From Xiheimicrobium sp033763395 (lineage in GTDB: Bacteria; Myxococcota; Myxococcia; Myxococcales; Myxococcaceae): a DNA stretch of 64,000 nt. The DNA is taken from NCBI GenBank assembly GCA_033763395.1, contig JANRKQ010000069.1, positions 1-64,000 of the forward strand. Reading direction: 5' to 3'. Below the pieces are notes generated by a model that was not told the origin of the DNA, ran no database searches, and saw nothing but the letters and a program-made list of their open reading frames with translations. Positions 44,519-53,075 of the stretch are shown in pieces (the stretch's first letter is position 1; every line of letters begins with the position of its first letter). A program made the translations under genes and the position numbers.

Positions 44519-44676
44519 AGTGGTTCGGAGGCATCGTGGTGGGGCTGTGGGCGCTCGCCCAGGGCACGGGGTTGACCCGCTTCCCGGACGAAGATCGCGG
44601 CGAGGTGCCCGCGTCGGTGCGGCTGGCGCCGGGCGGCATCTTGATGTGGCACGACGGATTCATGGGAGGGAAGTGA
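44515..44676 (+). CDS. 53-residue membrane/exported protein of the DUF4178 locus
   Basis: Short protein overlapping the DUF4178 stop (ATGA) with a GGAGG ribosome site just upstream. The N-terminus (MKWFGGIVVGLWALAQGTGL) is hydrophobic; the tail is RLAPGGILMWHDGFMGGK. From memory, similarly sized proteins ending in a PGG...H...GG-K pattern occur in other DUF4178/DUF350 loci; this should be checked. Too short to assign a function, but coupling and codon use argue that it is real. Confidence 0.7.
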   Translation: MKWFGGIVVGLWALAQGTGLTRFPDEDRGEVPASVRLAPGGILMWHDGFMGGK

Positions 44677-44679
44677 CCG

Positions 44680-44901
44680 ATGGACTTCAACGCAATCGTC
44701 AAGCCGCTCGTGCTGGCCGTGGTGTTCTCCTTCATCGGCATGCTCGTGTTCGTCGCCGGCTTCTTCGTCATCCGCAAGCTGCTCCCCTTCGACGTGCACA
44801 AGGAGCTCGAGGTCGACCAGAACACCGCCGTCGGCATCGTCATCGCCTCGTTCATCCTCGGCCTCGCCTTCATCGTCGGCATGGCCATTCACGGCGGCTG
44901 A
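44680..44901 (+). CDS. DUF350 small membrane protein
   Basis: 73-residue protein with two predicted membrane helices (LVLAVVFSFIGMLVFVAGFFVI and VGIVIASFILGLAFIVGMAI) separated by the charged segment RKLLPFDVHKELEVDQNTA, the conserved DUF350 loop. It starts 3 bp after the 53-residue gene. Most DUF350 proteins carry two such units; this single-unit form would need to dimerise to make a full channel-like bundle (inference). Confidence 0.85.
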   Translation: MDFNAIVKPLVLAVVFSFIGMLVFVAGFFVIRKLLPFDVHKELEVDQNTAVGIVIASFILGLAFIVGMAIHGG

Positions 44902-44972
44902 CGCAAAGCCGCGTGGTGTCGCGGGCTTCAGGTGGCGCCGCAACCACTCTGGCTGGCCGGGGTTTTACCGTC

Positions 44973-46013
44973 GTGGCTCGCGTCGCGAAGCTGCTGGTGG
45001 GCGTACTCGCGCTGACGGCGTCGCCTGCGCGCGCGCACGACGTCGCCCTCGACACGTTCTTCAACTGGACGGCGCCGTCGGCCAACAACCCGCGCACGGG
45101 CTCGGCCGGGTTCGCGCTCTCGGGCAGCGTCGACGTCTCGGAGCGGTGGACCGTCTTCCTCTCGGGCCTCTTCCTGCGCGACTTCGCGACGCGCACGGCC
45201 GAGACGTACAGCGCCGGCTCGAACGTCTTCCTCGTCTCGGGTGGGGGCATGTGGTTGCCGACCAACCACCTCATGTTCATGGCGATGGCCATGGGCAGCC
45301 CGCCAACGGAGCAGCGCAGCGCGAGCGAGTGGACCTTCGGCCTCATCACCGCCGATGTTCTTTTTCGTGGCACGAACGCGAGCGTGGGAGGGCTGCTGCT
45401 GGGCTCGTACGCCACCAACGGCCTCTCGAAGCTCGAGCACGCCGTCGATCTGTCCGTGGGCGTCAACCACTTCCGCACCGAGACGACCGTCGAGCTGCCG
45501 CGGACGCTCCGGGCGATCGCGGCCCGAACGAACTGCGCCCGCAACAACGAGGAGGGGTGCGAGCTGCTGAATCGGCAGGAGGCGGCGCAGCTCACCCAGG
45601 TGCGCCTGGGCGCGACCTATGTGGCCACGTTGGCGCTCAAGACCGACGTCGCTGTCGACGTCGCGGGCTTTCTGTACGACTCGGCCGACCCGGCCTCGGT
45701 GGGCCTCTTCACGGTGCTCCTGAACGGGCGAACGGTTGAGTTCGGCAGCGGCGTGCCGGCGGCGCCCTGGGCGTTCACCGTACGCCCCAGCGTCACGCAC
45801 CGCTTCTCGAAGTTCACCGTGCGCGGCGCCTATCAGCTCGGCCTCTACACGGGCGGGCTGGGCACGAACCACCTCGTGAGCGCCAGGGTGACGTGGAAGA
45901 CGACGTCGTGGTTCCGGCTGACGCTCTCGGCCCTCGTGCAGGCCGACGTGGCCCAGCGGCAGGTCCTCAACCGCGGCGCGACGCTCGGTGCAGGCGCGCT
46001 GTTTCTTTTCTGA
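44973..46013 (+). CDS. predicted outer-membrane beta-barrel protein
   Basis: 346-residue exported protein: GTG start, signal MARVAKLLVGVLALTASPARA, then alternating beta-strand pattern (RWTVFLSGLFLRDF, FTVRPSVTHRFSKFTVRGAYQLG) ending in the aromatic GAGALFLF, a typical outer-membrane C-terminal strand ending in Phe. Two Cys (NCARNNEEGC) lie in a predicted loop. No family assigned. It follows DUF350 by 71 bp and may belong to the same unit. Confidence 0.65.
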   Translation: MARVAKLLVGVLALTASPARAHDVALDTFFNWTAPSANNPRTGSAGFALSGSVDVSERWTVFLSGLFLRDFATRTAETYSAGSNVFLVSGGGMWLPTNHLMFMAMAMGSPPTEQRSASEWTFGLITADVLFRGTNASVGGLLLGSYATNGLSKLEHAVDLSVGVNHFRTETTVELPRTLRAIAARTNCARNNEEGCELLNRQEAAQLTQVRLGATYVATLALKTDVAVDVAGFLYDSADPASVGLFTVLLNGRTVEFGSGVPAAPWAFTVRPSVTHRFSKFTVRGAYQLGLYTGGLGTNHLVSARVTWKTTSWFRLTLSALVQADVAQRQVLNRGATLGAGALFLF

Positions 46014-46106
46014 AGCCGGCCCACAGGGCGATTGTTGCGATGCGCCCCGCGCCGGGAGACGATAGGGCTGGCGTTCGTCGGCCGTTCGCCCCGGGAGACT
46101 TCCATC

Positions 46107-48812
46107 GTGACTGTACCTTTCCGTTCCGCATTTACCCTCGCGGGGGCCTGCCTCGCCCTCGCGGTGTCAGGCTGCACCTGCGGCAGCACGGTCAACGTCA
46201 GCGGGCGCGATGGCGGCGCGGGGGGCGGCACGTCGTTGGTGGGCGGCGGAACGTCGGGGCCTGGTGGCGGCGGGGCCGGCGGCGCGGCGACGGGCGGTGG
46301 TGAGGCGGGCGGCGCCGCGGGGGGCACAGCGGGCGGCGGCACCGAGCTCGACGGCGGCGAAGACGGCGGCTCGACCCAGCTGTGTTCGCTCGTCACCTGC
46401 GCGTCGGCCAACGCCAACTGCGGGCCGGTCGGCGACGGCTGCGGTGGGTTCATCAACTGCGGCAGCTGCACCGCGCCGCAGACGTGTGGCGGCGGTGGAA
46501 CGCCGTCGCAGTGCGGCGGCTCGATGGGCTGCGTCCCCCGCACCTGCGCGAGCGAGAACGCCAACTGCGGGCCGCTGGGTGACGGCTGCGGCAACGTCAT
46601 TCAGTGCGGCACCTGCTCGGTCGCCGGCGAGACGTGCGGCGGCGGGGGCACGCCGAACCGCTGCGGCCAGTCCGGCACCGGCCTCGTCGACGGCGGCTGC
46701 GTGCCGCGCACCCCGTGCCCCGCGGGCCTCACCTGCGGCGCCATCGCCGATGGGTGTGGCGGGACGATCTCGTGCGGCACCTGCTCTGTGGCCGGCCAGA
46801 CGTGTGGCGGCGGTGGCATGGCCAACGTCTGCGGCGCGTCGAACAGCTGCGTGCCCCGCACCTGTCAGCAGGCCGGCGCGACGTGCGGCCAGGTCGGCGA
46901 TGGCTGCGGCGGCCTCACGCCCAACTGCGGCAGCTGCGACACCGACGCCGGCGTCATCTGCGGCGGCGGCGGCCTGCCCAACGTGTGCGGCTCGAACGTG
47001 CCCGACGGCGGCACCTGCACGAACCTGTGCCTGCAGCAGAACCAGTGCGACGCGGGCGTCAACACCGTCACGGGCACCGTGCGCGCGCCCACGCCCCCGG
47101 CCTACCTCGCGACGGGCCAGCAGGCCGACCCGATTCCCGGCGCCCTCGTGTACGTGCCGAACGGCACCGTGCAGGCGCTCCCGCAGGGCGCCTCGTGCAC
47201 CACCTGCGCGGGCCAGGCCTCGGGCAGCCCCCTCGTCACCGCGACCACCAACACCGATGGCACCTTCACCCTGTCGAACGTGCCGTGCGGAGCCAACATC
47301 CCCCTCGTGATTCAGCTCGGGAAGTGGCGCCGGCAGATCACCATTCCCAGCGTGGCCTGCTGTGGCACCACCGCGCTCACGGCCGATCAGACGCGGCTGC
47401 CGCGCACCCAGGCCGAGGGCGACATTCCCCTCATCGCGATGGTGACCGGCAACGCCGACCCGATGGAGTGCATCTTGCCGAAGATCGGCATCGCCTCGAG
47501 CGAGTTCACCCTGCCCTCGGGCAACGGGCGGGTGCGCTTCTTCCGCGACAACGGCACCAACTTCAGCGGCGGCGCTCCGGCGGCGGGGGCCGCGCTGTTC
47601 CAGAACCCGACGGAGCTCGCGAAGTACGATCTCGTCGTCGTCGACTGCGTGGGTGGGCCGACGGGCCGCTCGAACGCCGAGCTCACGAACATTCGCAACT
47701 ACCTGAACAGCGGCGGCCGCATCTACCTGAGCCACTACGGCTACGTGTGGCTGCACACGAACTCGCCCTTCAACGGCGTGGCGAACTGGGCTCCGGAGCA
47801 GACGAACCCGCCCGACCAGCTCGCGTTCATCGACACGTCCTTCCCCAAGGGCATGACCTTCTCGCAGTGGATGCAGCTCACCGGCGGATCCCCCGCGGGC
47901 CAGCCCGGCCGCATGAACGTGCAGCAGGTTCGCCGCGACACCAACGGCCTGGCCGCGATGAGCCCTGCGCAGCGCTGGGTGTTCTCGTCGAACCCGTCGG
48001 GGAACAACGCGATCCCGCTGCAGTTCACCTTCAACACGCCGGTAGGCGTGCCGGTGGGCCAGCAGTGCGGGCGCGTGTTGTTCTCGGACTTCCACGTGGC
48101 GACGGGCGGCTCCGGAGGCGGCACGTTCCCCTCGTCGTGCGGCAGCGCCTCGCCGATGTCGGCGCAGGAGAAGGTGCTCGAGTTCATGATCTTCGACCTC
48201 ACCTCATGCATCCAGCCCGACAGCGGCGGGCCGACGTGCTCGCCGCGCACCTGCCAGCAGCTCGGCTTCTCGTGTGGGCAGCAGGGCGATGGGTGTGGCG
48301 GCACCATCAACTGTGGGCCGTGCCCGATGGGGCAGTTCTGCGGCGGGGCCGGTCAGCCCGGGGTGTGCGGCGGCGCGATGTGCATGCCGCAGAGCTGCAC
48401 GGCGCAGAGCATCGAGTGTGGCCAGGCGGGTGACGGCTGCGGCAATGTCATCTCGTGCGGCATGTGTCCTCCGGGCCAGGTGTGCGGCGCGGGTGGGCCG
48501 GGGCGCTGCGGCTCCGGAGGCTGTACGCCGCGCACCTGTCAGCAGCAGAACCTCTCGTGCGGCCCCGCTGGCGATGGCTGCGGCAACGTCATTCAGTGCG
48601 GCACCTGCACGGCCCCCGACACCTGCGGCGGCGGCGGGACGCCGGGCGTCTGCGGCCGCACGAGCTGCCAGCCGCGCACCTGCCAGCAGGCCAGCGCGCA
48701 GTGCGGCGTCATCGCCGATGGGTGCGGCGGCACCGTGAACTGCGGGCCGTGCACTGCGCCTCAGACGTGCGGCGGCAGCGGTGTGCCCAACCAGTGCGGC
48801 GGCATCATGTGA
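46107..48812 (+). CDS. large Cys-rich repeat lipoprotein
   Basis: 901-residue lipoprotein: GTG start with GGGAG ribosome site, signal ending LALAVSGC, then a Gly/Ala stalk. Four Cys-rich repeats of about 45-50 residues follow (pattern CxPRTC...CG..GDGCG...CG.C....CGGGG.P..CG), then a central domain of roughly 400 residues, then four more repeats to the stop. The centre has a carboxypeptidase-like/SdrD-type segment (GTFTLSNVPCGANIPLVI) and a Rossmann-like part (YDLVVVDCVGGPTGRSNAEL, YLNSGGRIYLSHYGYVWLH). Eight Cys per repeat imply disulfide-knotted arms. Surface role likely; function unknown. Confidence 0.85.
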   Translation: MTVPFRSAFTLAGACLALAVSGCTCGSTVNVSGRDGGAGGGTSLVGGGTSGPGGGGAGGAATGGGEAGGAAGGTAGGGTELDGGEDGGSTQLCSLVTCASANANCGPVGDGCGGFINCGSCTAPQTCGGGGTPSQCGGSMGCVPRTCASENANCGPLGDGCGNVIQCGTCSVAGETCGGGGTPNRCGQSGTGLVDGGCVPRTPCPAGLTCGAIADGCGGTISCGTCSVAGQTCGGGGMANVCGASNSCVPRTCQQAGATCGQVGDGCGGLTPNCGSCDTDAGVICGGGGLPNVCGSNVPDGGTCTNLCLQQNQCDAGVNTVTGTVRAPTPPAYLATGQQADPIPGALVYVPNGTVQALPQGASCTTCAGQASGSPLVTATTNTDGTFTLSNVPCGANIPLVIQLGKWRRQITIPSVACCGTTALTADQTRLPRTQAEGDIPLIAMVTGNADPMECILPKIGIASSEFTLPSGNGRVRFFRDNGTNFSGGAPAAGAALFQNPTELAKYDLVVVDCVGGPTGRSNAELTNIRNYLNSGGRIYLSHYGYVWLHTNSPFNGVANWAPEQTNPPDQLAFIDTSFPKGMTFSQWMQLTGGSPAGQPGRMNVQQVRRDTNGLAAMSPAQRWVFSSNPSGNNAIPLQFTFNTPVGVPVGQQCGRVLFSDFHVATGGSGGGTFPSSCGSASPMSAQEKVLEFMIFDLTSCIQPDSGGPTCSPRTCQQLGFSCGQQGDGCGGTINCGPCPMGQFCGGAGQPGVCGGAMCMPQSCTAQSIECGQAGDGCGNVISCGMCPPGQVCGAGGPGRCGSGGCTPRTCQQQNLSCGPAGDGCGNVIQCGTCTAPDTCGGGGTPGVCGRTSCQPRTCQQASAQCGVIADGCGGTVNCGPCTAPQTCGGSGVPNQCGGIM

Positions 48813-49273
48813 GCCGCGAGGGGGCGTGAGTCGTCCGGCCGGTTGGCCGCCGATCGCCACGCATGCCCCACTCGAGACGTCGAGGTGGGAGGAGCGCCCG
48901 ACCGGGGCGGAGCCGTTCTCGGTGGTCAAATCGCTTCGTCGCACGGCCCTCGACGAGCCGGAGCTCGACCCTCACGGGCCGTCAGGTCGGGACCACGTGG
49001 TGCTGCTCAGCGACGAGCGGCCCAGGGGGTGTCGCCCGTCGAACCCGAACGGCGCCGTGGCCAACGCGCTGGCGTGCCGGTACCAGTCCAGCGCCGACGC
49101 TCTCGCCAGCGCGGGTATCAGATTCCCGGTCGCGTCAGGGGCCTGCGGGCCTCTCGCCGCCTGACCCCGTCGGGCCGACACCTGGGCGGACAGGCCCATC
49201 CCCGAGGCGCAGCGGCAGCCCCCGTCGGCCCGGCGCATGGCATCGGCCGTTCGGCGGCGCAGCCCAGCGTGCC
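48813..49273. other. 461-bp spacer without a supported gene
   Basis: Open frames exist here but none has a recognisable product, a ribosome site or a neighbour that argues for translation. It includes copy B of a 23-bp motif (48925-48947) shared with 28416-28438. It separates the Cys-rich lipoprotein from a convergent SDR gene. Confidence 0.5.
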
Positions 49274-50203
49274 TCACCCGCCGGTCGCGGACTCCACGAG
49301 CGCCCACAGGGCCTCGCGGTCGGCGTCGCTCTCCTTCGTGAACGACAGCGGGTGCGTCGACACCGCCTCGCGATCGAACCACAACAGGCCGCTCTTCCCT
49401 TCGAGGCGCGGCGCGGCGGCGAGCCACACCACGGTGTCGGCGCCCTCCTCAGGGGTGCGCAAGATGCCCTTTGTCCACTTGTAGAAGGTCGGCAGGCTCG
49501 AGCGCACCGCGGGCGTGTCGGCCCAGCCGGGGTGCATCGTCGAGAACGTGATGTCGGGCTGCTTCACGGCCCACAACTCCGAGAGGATCACCTCGGCGCG
49601 CTTCGTCTGCGCGTACGCCACCACGCCGTCGAACGTCTGCACCTTCCCCTGGAGCACGTCGAGGTCGAGCTTCTGGGTGAACATGCCGCCCGACGTCACC
49701 GTCACCACGCGGCCCTTCGCGACGAGCAGCTTGGGGAGCAGGGCCTTCGTCAGCGCGTGCGGGCCCAGCACGTTGGTCGCGAAGGTCACCTCGTGGCCCT
49801 CGTCGGTGCGCGTGAGCGACGGAGGCAGCACCCCGGCGTTGTTCACCAGCACGTCGACAGGCCCGTGGAACCCCTCGACGAAGCGGCGCACGTCGGCGAG
49901 CCGCGAAACGTCGACCCGATGCAGGTGAAGCTGCGCGCTCGGCAACTCGCCCTTGATGGCCTGGGCCGCAGACTGGCCGCGGGCCTCGTCACGACACAGC
50001 AGGTGCACGGTGGCGCCGAGAGCTGCCAGCGCCTTCGAGGCCGCGAACCCCAGGCCCGAGTTGGCGCCCGTCACCAGCACCACGCGCCCCGCCAGCGACA
50101 CCTGGAGATCGCTCGCGACGAAGCGGCGCGCGTGGCGGCGGAACCCGGAGCGGTCGAACGAGAAGACGACCGAAGCGTCGAGGAGGGAATCGAGAGCGCC
50201 CAT
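49274..50203 (-). CDS. SDR oxidoreductase, DHRS12-like
   Basis: Short-chain dehydrogenase of 309 residues. An N-terminal segment with FDRSGFRRHARRF precedes the Rossmann motif VTGANSGLGFA, then NNAGVLPP, the catalytic Ser in VTVTSGG and YAQTK (Tyr/Lys), and a C-terminal GLLWFDREAVSTHPL. The leading FDRxGF extension resembles vertebrate DHRS12 and bacterial relatives. Probably NADP-dependent. Substrate unknown. It has an upstream neighbour, an unknown protein, about 70 bp away. Confidence 0.88.
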   Translation of the reverse strand: MGALDSLLDASVVFSFDRSGFRRHARRFVASDLQVSLAGRVVLVTGANSGLGFAASKALAALGATVHLLCRDEARGQSAAQAIKGELPSAQLHLHRVDVSRLADVRRFVEGFHGPVDVLVNNAGVLPPSLTRTDEGHEVTFATNVLGPHALTKALLPKLLVAKGRVVTVTSGGMFTQKLDLDVLQGKVQTFDGVVAYAQTKRAEVILSELWAVKQPDITFSTMHPGWADTPAVRSSLPTFYKWTKGILRTPEEGADTVVWLAAAPRLEGKSGLLWFDREAVSTHPLSFTKESDADREALWALVESATGG

Positions 50204-50270
50204 CGCCGCGAACCTCTAGCGCCGACGCCCGCGCCGCGAAACGCCTGGATGGTGCCCCGTCTGGCCGACG

Positions 50271-51215
50271 TCAGGGCAACTCACGGCCCAGGCGGCCGAA
50301 CTTGAAGCGGCTCGCCCACAACGAGTCGATGTGGCGCGCGGCGTCCTTCACCGGGTCGAGGCCCAGCGCCTCGGCGACCAGCACCGCCCCCTGGTGACAG
50401 ACGCCGTTGGTGCCGTACGCCCCCGGGTGCTTCGTGTAGAGCGCGTCGACCGCCGCGTGCAGCTTCTCGGGGGACGACAGCGCGACGCCCTCGACCGCGC
50501 GGGTGTCGTACCGGTGGCCGCCCACCTCGGCGTAGTCGGGCACCTTCGTGTATAGCCCCGAGCCCGCCGTCCCGTAGTTGAGCCGCCCGAGGAAGAGCGG
50601 GTTGTCGGACGAGCGGAGGAACGACGAGCCCTCGCTCCGCACGCCCTGCGCCTCGACCCACGCCGTGAGCGCCTTCTCGTCGAGGAGGCCGGGGAGGCGC
50701 TCCTTCGACTTCCCACGCTGCACCAGGCCATTCTCGGCCGCGGGAAAGGCGCCGTCCTTCGGCTTCGGCACGAGGAAGAACTGCCACTCGGCGTGCTCGA
50801 CCGGGTCCATGCCGGCGACGTTGACGATGTCGGCCGTCACCAACTTCGCCACCACCTGCCCCTCGAGGCCGCGCTCGGTGAGGAAGGCCTGCGCCTTCTC
50901 CAACCGCGCGTCGACGTGCGCGTGGGCCGAGGCCTTGTCCTTGACGAAGGCCGTCGCGTCGGCGTTCGAGGTGGGGTTCGCGTTGTCCATGCCCACGCGG
51001 AAGAGGCCCGTCTGCGCCGCGAACTGCTGCGCCTGCCGCTGGGCCTGCGCCGCCTGCTGCTGAAGGTGCTGCGCCGCCTGGCGAACGACGGCCTTCGGCT
51101 TCCACCCGCCGCCTGGGGCCGGGGCCGACGCCGTGTCGGTCTTCTTCGGGCTCGGCGAAGCCGCTGGAGCGGCGGGGGCCTTCGCGACGCGGGCATCGGT
51201 TCGGGAGGTGCGCAT
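50271..51215 (-). CDS. hypothetical protein with Ala/Gln-rich N-terminus
   Basis: 314-residue protein not recognised. The first 75 residues are Ala/Pro/Lys then Gln-rich (LQQQAAQAQRQAQQFAAQ), likely disordered or coiled coil. Residues 75-314 look globular, with RGLEGQVVAKLVTADIVNV, EWQFFLVPKPKDG and, near the end, GTNGVCHQGAVLVAEALGL. The NGVCHQGA segment (Cys-His next to a helix start) is reminiscent of a papain-like active site, but no catalytic triad is proven. No signal peptide. Confidence 0.65.
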   Translation of the reverse strand: MRTSRTDARVAKAPAAPAASPSPKKTDTASAPAPGGGWKPKAVVRQAAQHLQQQAAQAQRQAQQFAAQTGLFRVGMDNANPTSNADATAFVKDKASAHAHVDARLEKAQAFLTERGLEGQVVAKLVTADIVNVAGMDPVEHAEWQFFLVPKPKDGAFPAAENGLVQRGKSKERLPGLLDEKALTAWVEAQGVRSEGSSFLRSSDNPLFLGRLNYGTAGSGLYTKVPDYAEVGGHRYDTRAVEGVALSSPEKLHAAVDALYTKHPGAYGTNGVCHQGAVLVAEALGLDPVKDAARHIDSLWASRFKFGRLGRELP

Positions 51216-51362
51216 GCAGCAGTATCGCACCCACATCGCGGGCGTCCCTCCCTCGGTTTGTCAGCGTTTCTGATGGTTTGAGCGACGACCAAGCGCGGCA
51301 CGCGAGCAACCCTCACGCTGACTGGCGTTCACCGCAACCGAGGTGTGACGACCAAGCCACAG

Positions 51363-53006
51363 TCAGTCTTCGACCCATCGCAGCGGAGCGAGCTCGGTGT
51401 GCTGCGGGCCGACCGACATCACCCGGGGACCGGCCCGTTGGCCGTCGGGGAGGACCACCTCGACGGGGTGCAGGCCGACGGGGAGCTCGAGCTGGCGCGG
51501 CGCGAAACCCACCGACTTGCCGTCGACGAAGACTTCACCACGCACGAAGCGCTGGCCGCCCACCGCGATGACCCCGAGGCGCGGTGGCTGGCGGGGCTGT
51601 GGCGCCGGACTCGGAGCCGGACGCGGCGGTGGAGTCGAGGGATCTGGGTTGGCCACGAGCACTGGACGGGTGACGACGGCTCGGCGATCGCCTTCGAGGG
51701 GCTCGAAGGCGAGGTCGTCGTCGGCCGGCACGGGTTCTGGCGGGCGACTGAGGGCGAGCGCCAGCGCGCCGAGCCCCGCCGTGAGCGTCAGCACGGCGAG
51801 CAACGCCGGCCACAGACGGCGCTGGGGCGCGAACGTCGGCGTGTCTGTGAGCGGCCCGCTGCTCTGAGGCGCGAGGCTCAGCGCGACGTTTGGCGTGGGC
51901 GCGGCGAGGTGCGAGGCCGCCGCTGCTTTCGTCGGCGAGCCGTGCTGCGTCGGCGAGCCGTTCTGCGTCGGCGTGTCGTTCTGCGCCGGAGAGCCGTTCT
52001 GCGTCGTCAGCGAGGCGTCCCGCGGCAGTTCCGCCTCACGCTCAGACGCGACACTCGACGGGGAAGAGCGAAGGAACCTGGATGCAGCGGTGTCCGCCCG
52101 GGGCGCGTCCCCCACCTGCATCGCTGGAACAGGCAGCGCCAGGGTCTCGACCGCCGACGCGACCGCCGCCTCCACGCCGAACGCCGGCACGAGTCGCTCG
52201 AGGGCGGCCTCGCACGCTTCCGCGAAGCCGAGCGCGCTTGAGAACCTGGCGTTCCGGTCGCGCTCCACGGCTCGCGCCACCACGGCCCGCACCGGCTCCA
52301 CCAGCGCCGGAGAGAGCGGCAGCGGCACGCCGGCCAACAAGTCCACCAGGGCGTTCTCGTCGGCGAGCGGGCTCCTTCCGGTGCAGAGCGCGTGGAGCGT
52401 GCAGCCCAGTGAGAACACGTCGGCGCGCGCGTCGACGTCACCCTTCGTCGCCTGCTCCGGCGCCATGTAGCTGGGTTTGCCGCGGCTGGCGCCGGCGAGC
52501 GTGCGCTCCGTGCGGTGCTTCCACCGCGCGATGCCGAAGTCCGACAGCTTCACCTCACCGCGCCGAGAGAGGAGCACGTTCTGCGGGCTGACGTCGCGAT
52601 GCACCACGTTGAGCGGCGCCCCCGTCTCGTCGACGGCGGTGTGCGCGGCGTGCAGAGCCCGACCGACGCGCGCGGCGATGCCAAGGGCCAGCGGCGGCGA
52701 CACCGCGCCCAGCCGGCCGGCGTCCGCCCCGTCCACCAACTCCATCACCTGAAACGCGACCCCGGCGTCGACGCCGAAGTCGATGACGGCCACCACGCCC
52801 GGGTGATGCAGGGCGCTCAAGACGCGCGCTTCATCGACGAACAAGCCTGCGAGGCGCTCGTCACCGGCGTGCTCCATAGCCACGCGCTTGACCGCCACCC
52901 TGCGCCTGAACCCGGCCTCGCCGTGCGCGACGGCCTCCCACACCTCGGCCATGCCGCCGCGCCCCAGCAGCCGCACGAGCTCGTATTTCCCGGCGAGCCG
53001 CGTCAC
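51363..53006 (-). CDS. membrane Ser/Thr protein kinase with PEGA-like tail
   Basis: 547-residue Hanks-type kinase (GTG start): LGRGGMAEVW, Lys40, HRDVSPQN, DFGIAR, MAPEQ. A linker has a four-fold 6-residue repeat (TQNGSP/TQNDTP type), then one membrane helix (LWPALLAVLTLTAGLGALALAL), a Pro-rich stretch and a C-terminal PEGA-like domain (GEVFVDGKSVGFAPRQLEL). It is divergent from the esterase gene. It is the nearest kinase to the FHA activator about 3 kb away. Confidence 0.93.
   Translation of the reverse strand: MTRLAGKYELVRLLGRGGMAEVWEAVAHGEAGFRRRVAVKRVAMEHAGDERLAGLFVDEARVLSALHHPGVVAVIDFGVDAGVAFQVMELVDGADAGRLGAVSPPLALGIAARVGRALHAAHTAVDETGAPLNVVHRDVSPQNVLLSRRGEVKLSDFGIARWKHRTERTLAGASRGKPSYMAPEQATKGDVDARADVFSLGCTLHALCTGRSPLADENALVDLLAGVPLPLSPALVEPVRAVVARAVERDRNARFSSALGFAEACEAALERLVPAFGVEAAVASAVETLALPVPAMQVGDAPRADTAASRFLRSSPSSVASEREAELPRDASLTTQNGSPAQNDTPTQNGSPTQHGSPTKAAAASHLAAPTPNVALSLAPQSSGPLTDTPTFAPQRRLWPALLAVLTLTAGLGALALALSRPPEPVPADDDLAFEPLEGDRRAVVTRPVLVANPDPSTPPPRPAPSPAPQPRQPPRLGVIAVGGQRFVRGEVFVDGKSVGFAPRQLELPVGLHPVEVVLPDGQRAGPRVMSVGPQHTELAPLRWVED
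51931..52002 (-). repeat. 4 x 18-bp tandem repeat in the kinase linker
   Basis: Four consecutive 18-bp units encode the linker segment QNGSPAQNDTPTQNGSPTQH in the kinase. The copies differ by one to a few bases. The repeat preserves frame and lies between the kinase domain and the membrane helix, where length variation is usually tolerated. Confidence 0.8.
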
Positions 53007-53075
53007 GACGCCACGATGGCAGACCTGCTCGACGTTCGCTCCATTCCATCGCTTCCGTGCCACGCTCCGCCGCCG

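Noticed and set aside
46167..48095. Long minus-strand open frame opposite the Cys-rich lipoprotein
   Set aside because: Composition mirrors the GC-rich repeats; no family or start signal.
46380..48812. CRISPR-like or transposon repeat array
   Set aside because: The repeats are long, imperfect, in frame and encode a Cys pattern; no constant repeat/variable spacer structure exists.
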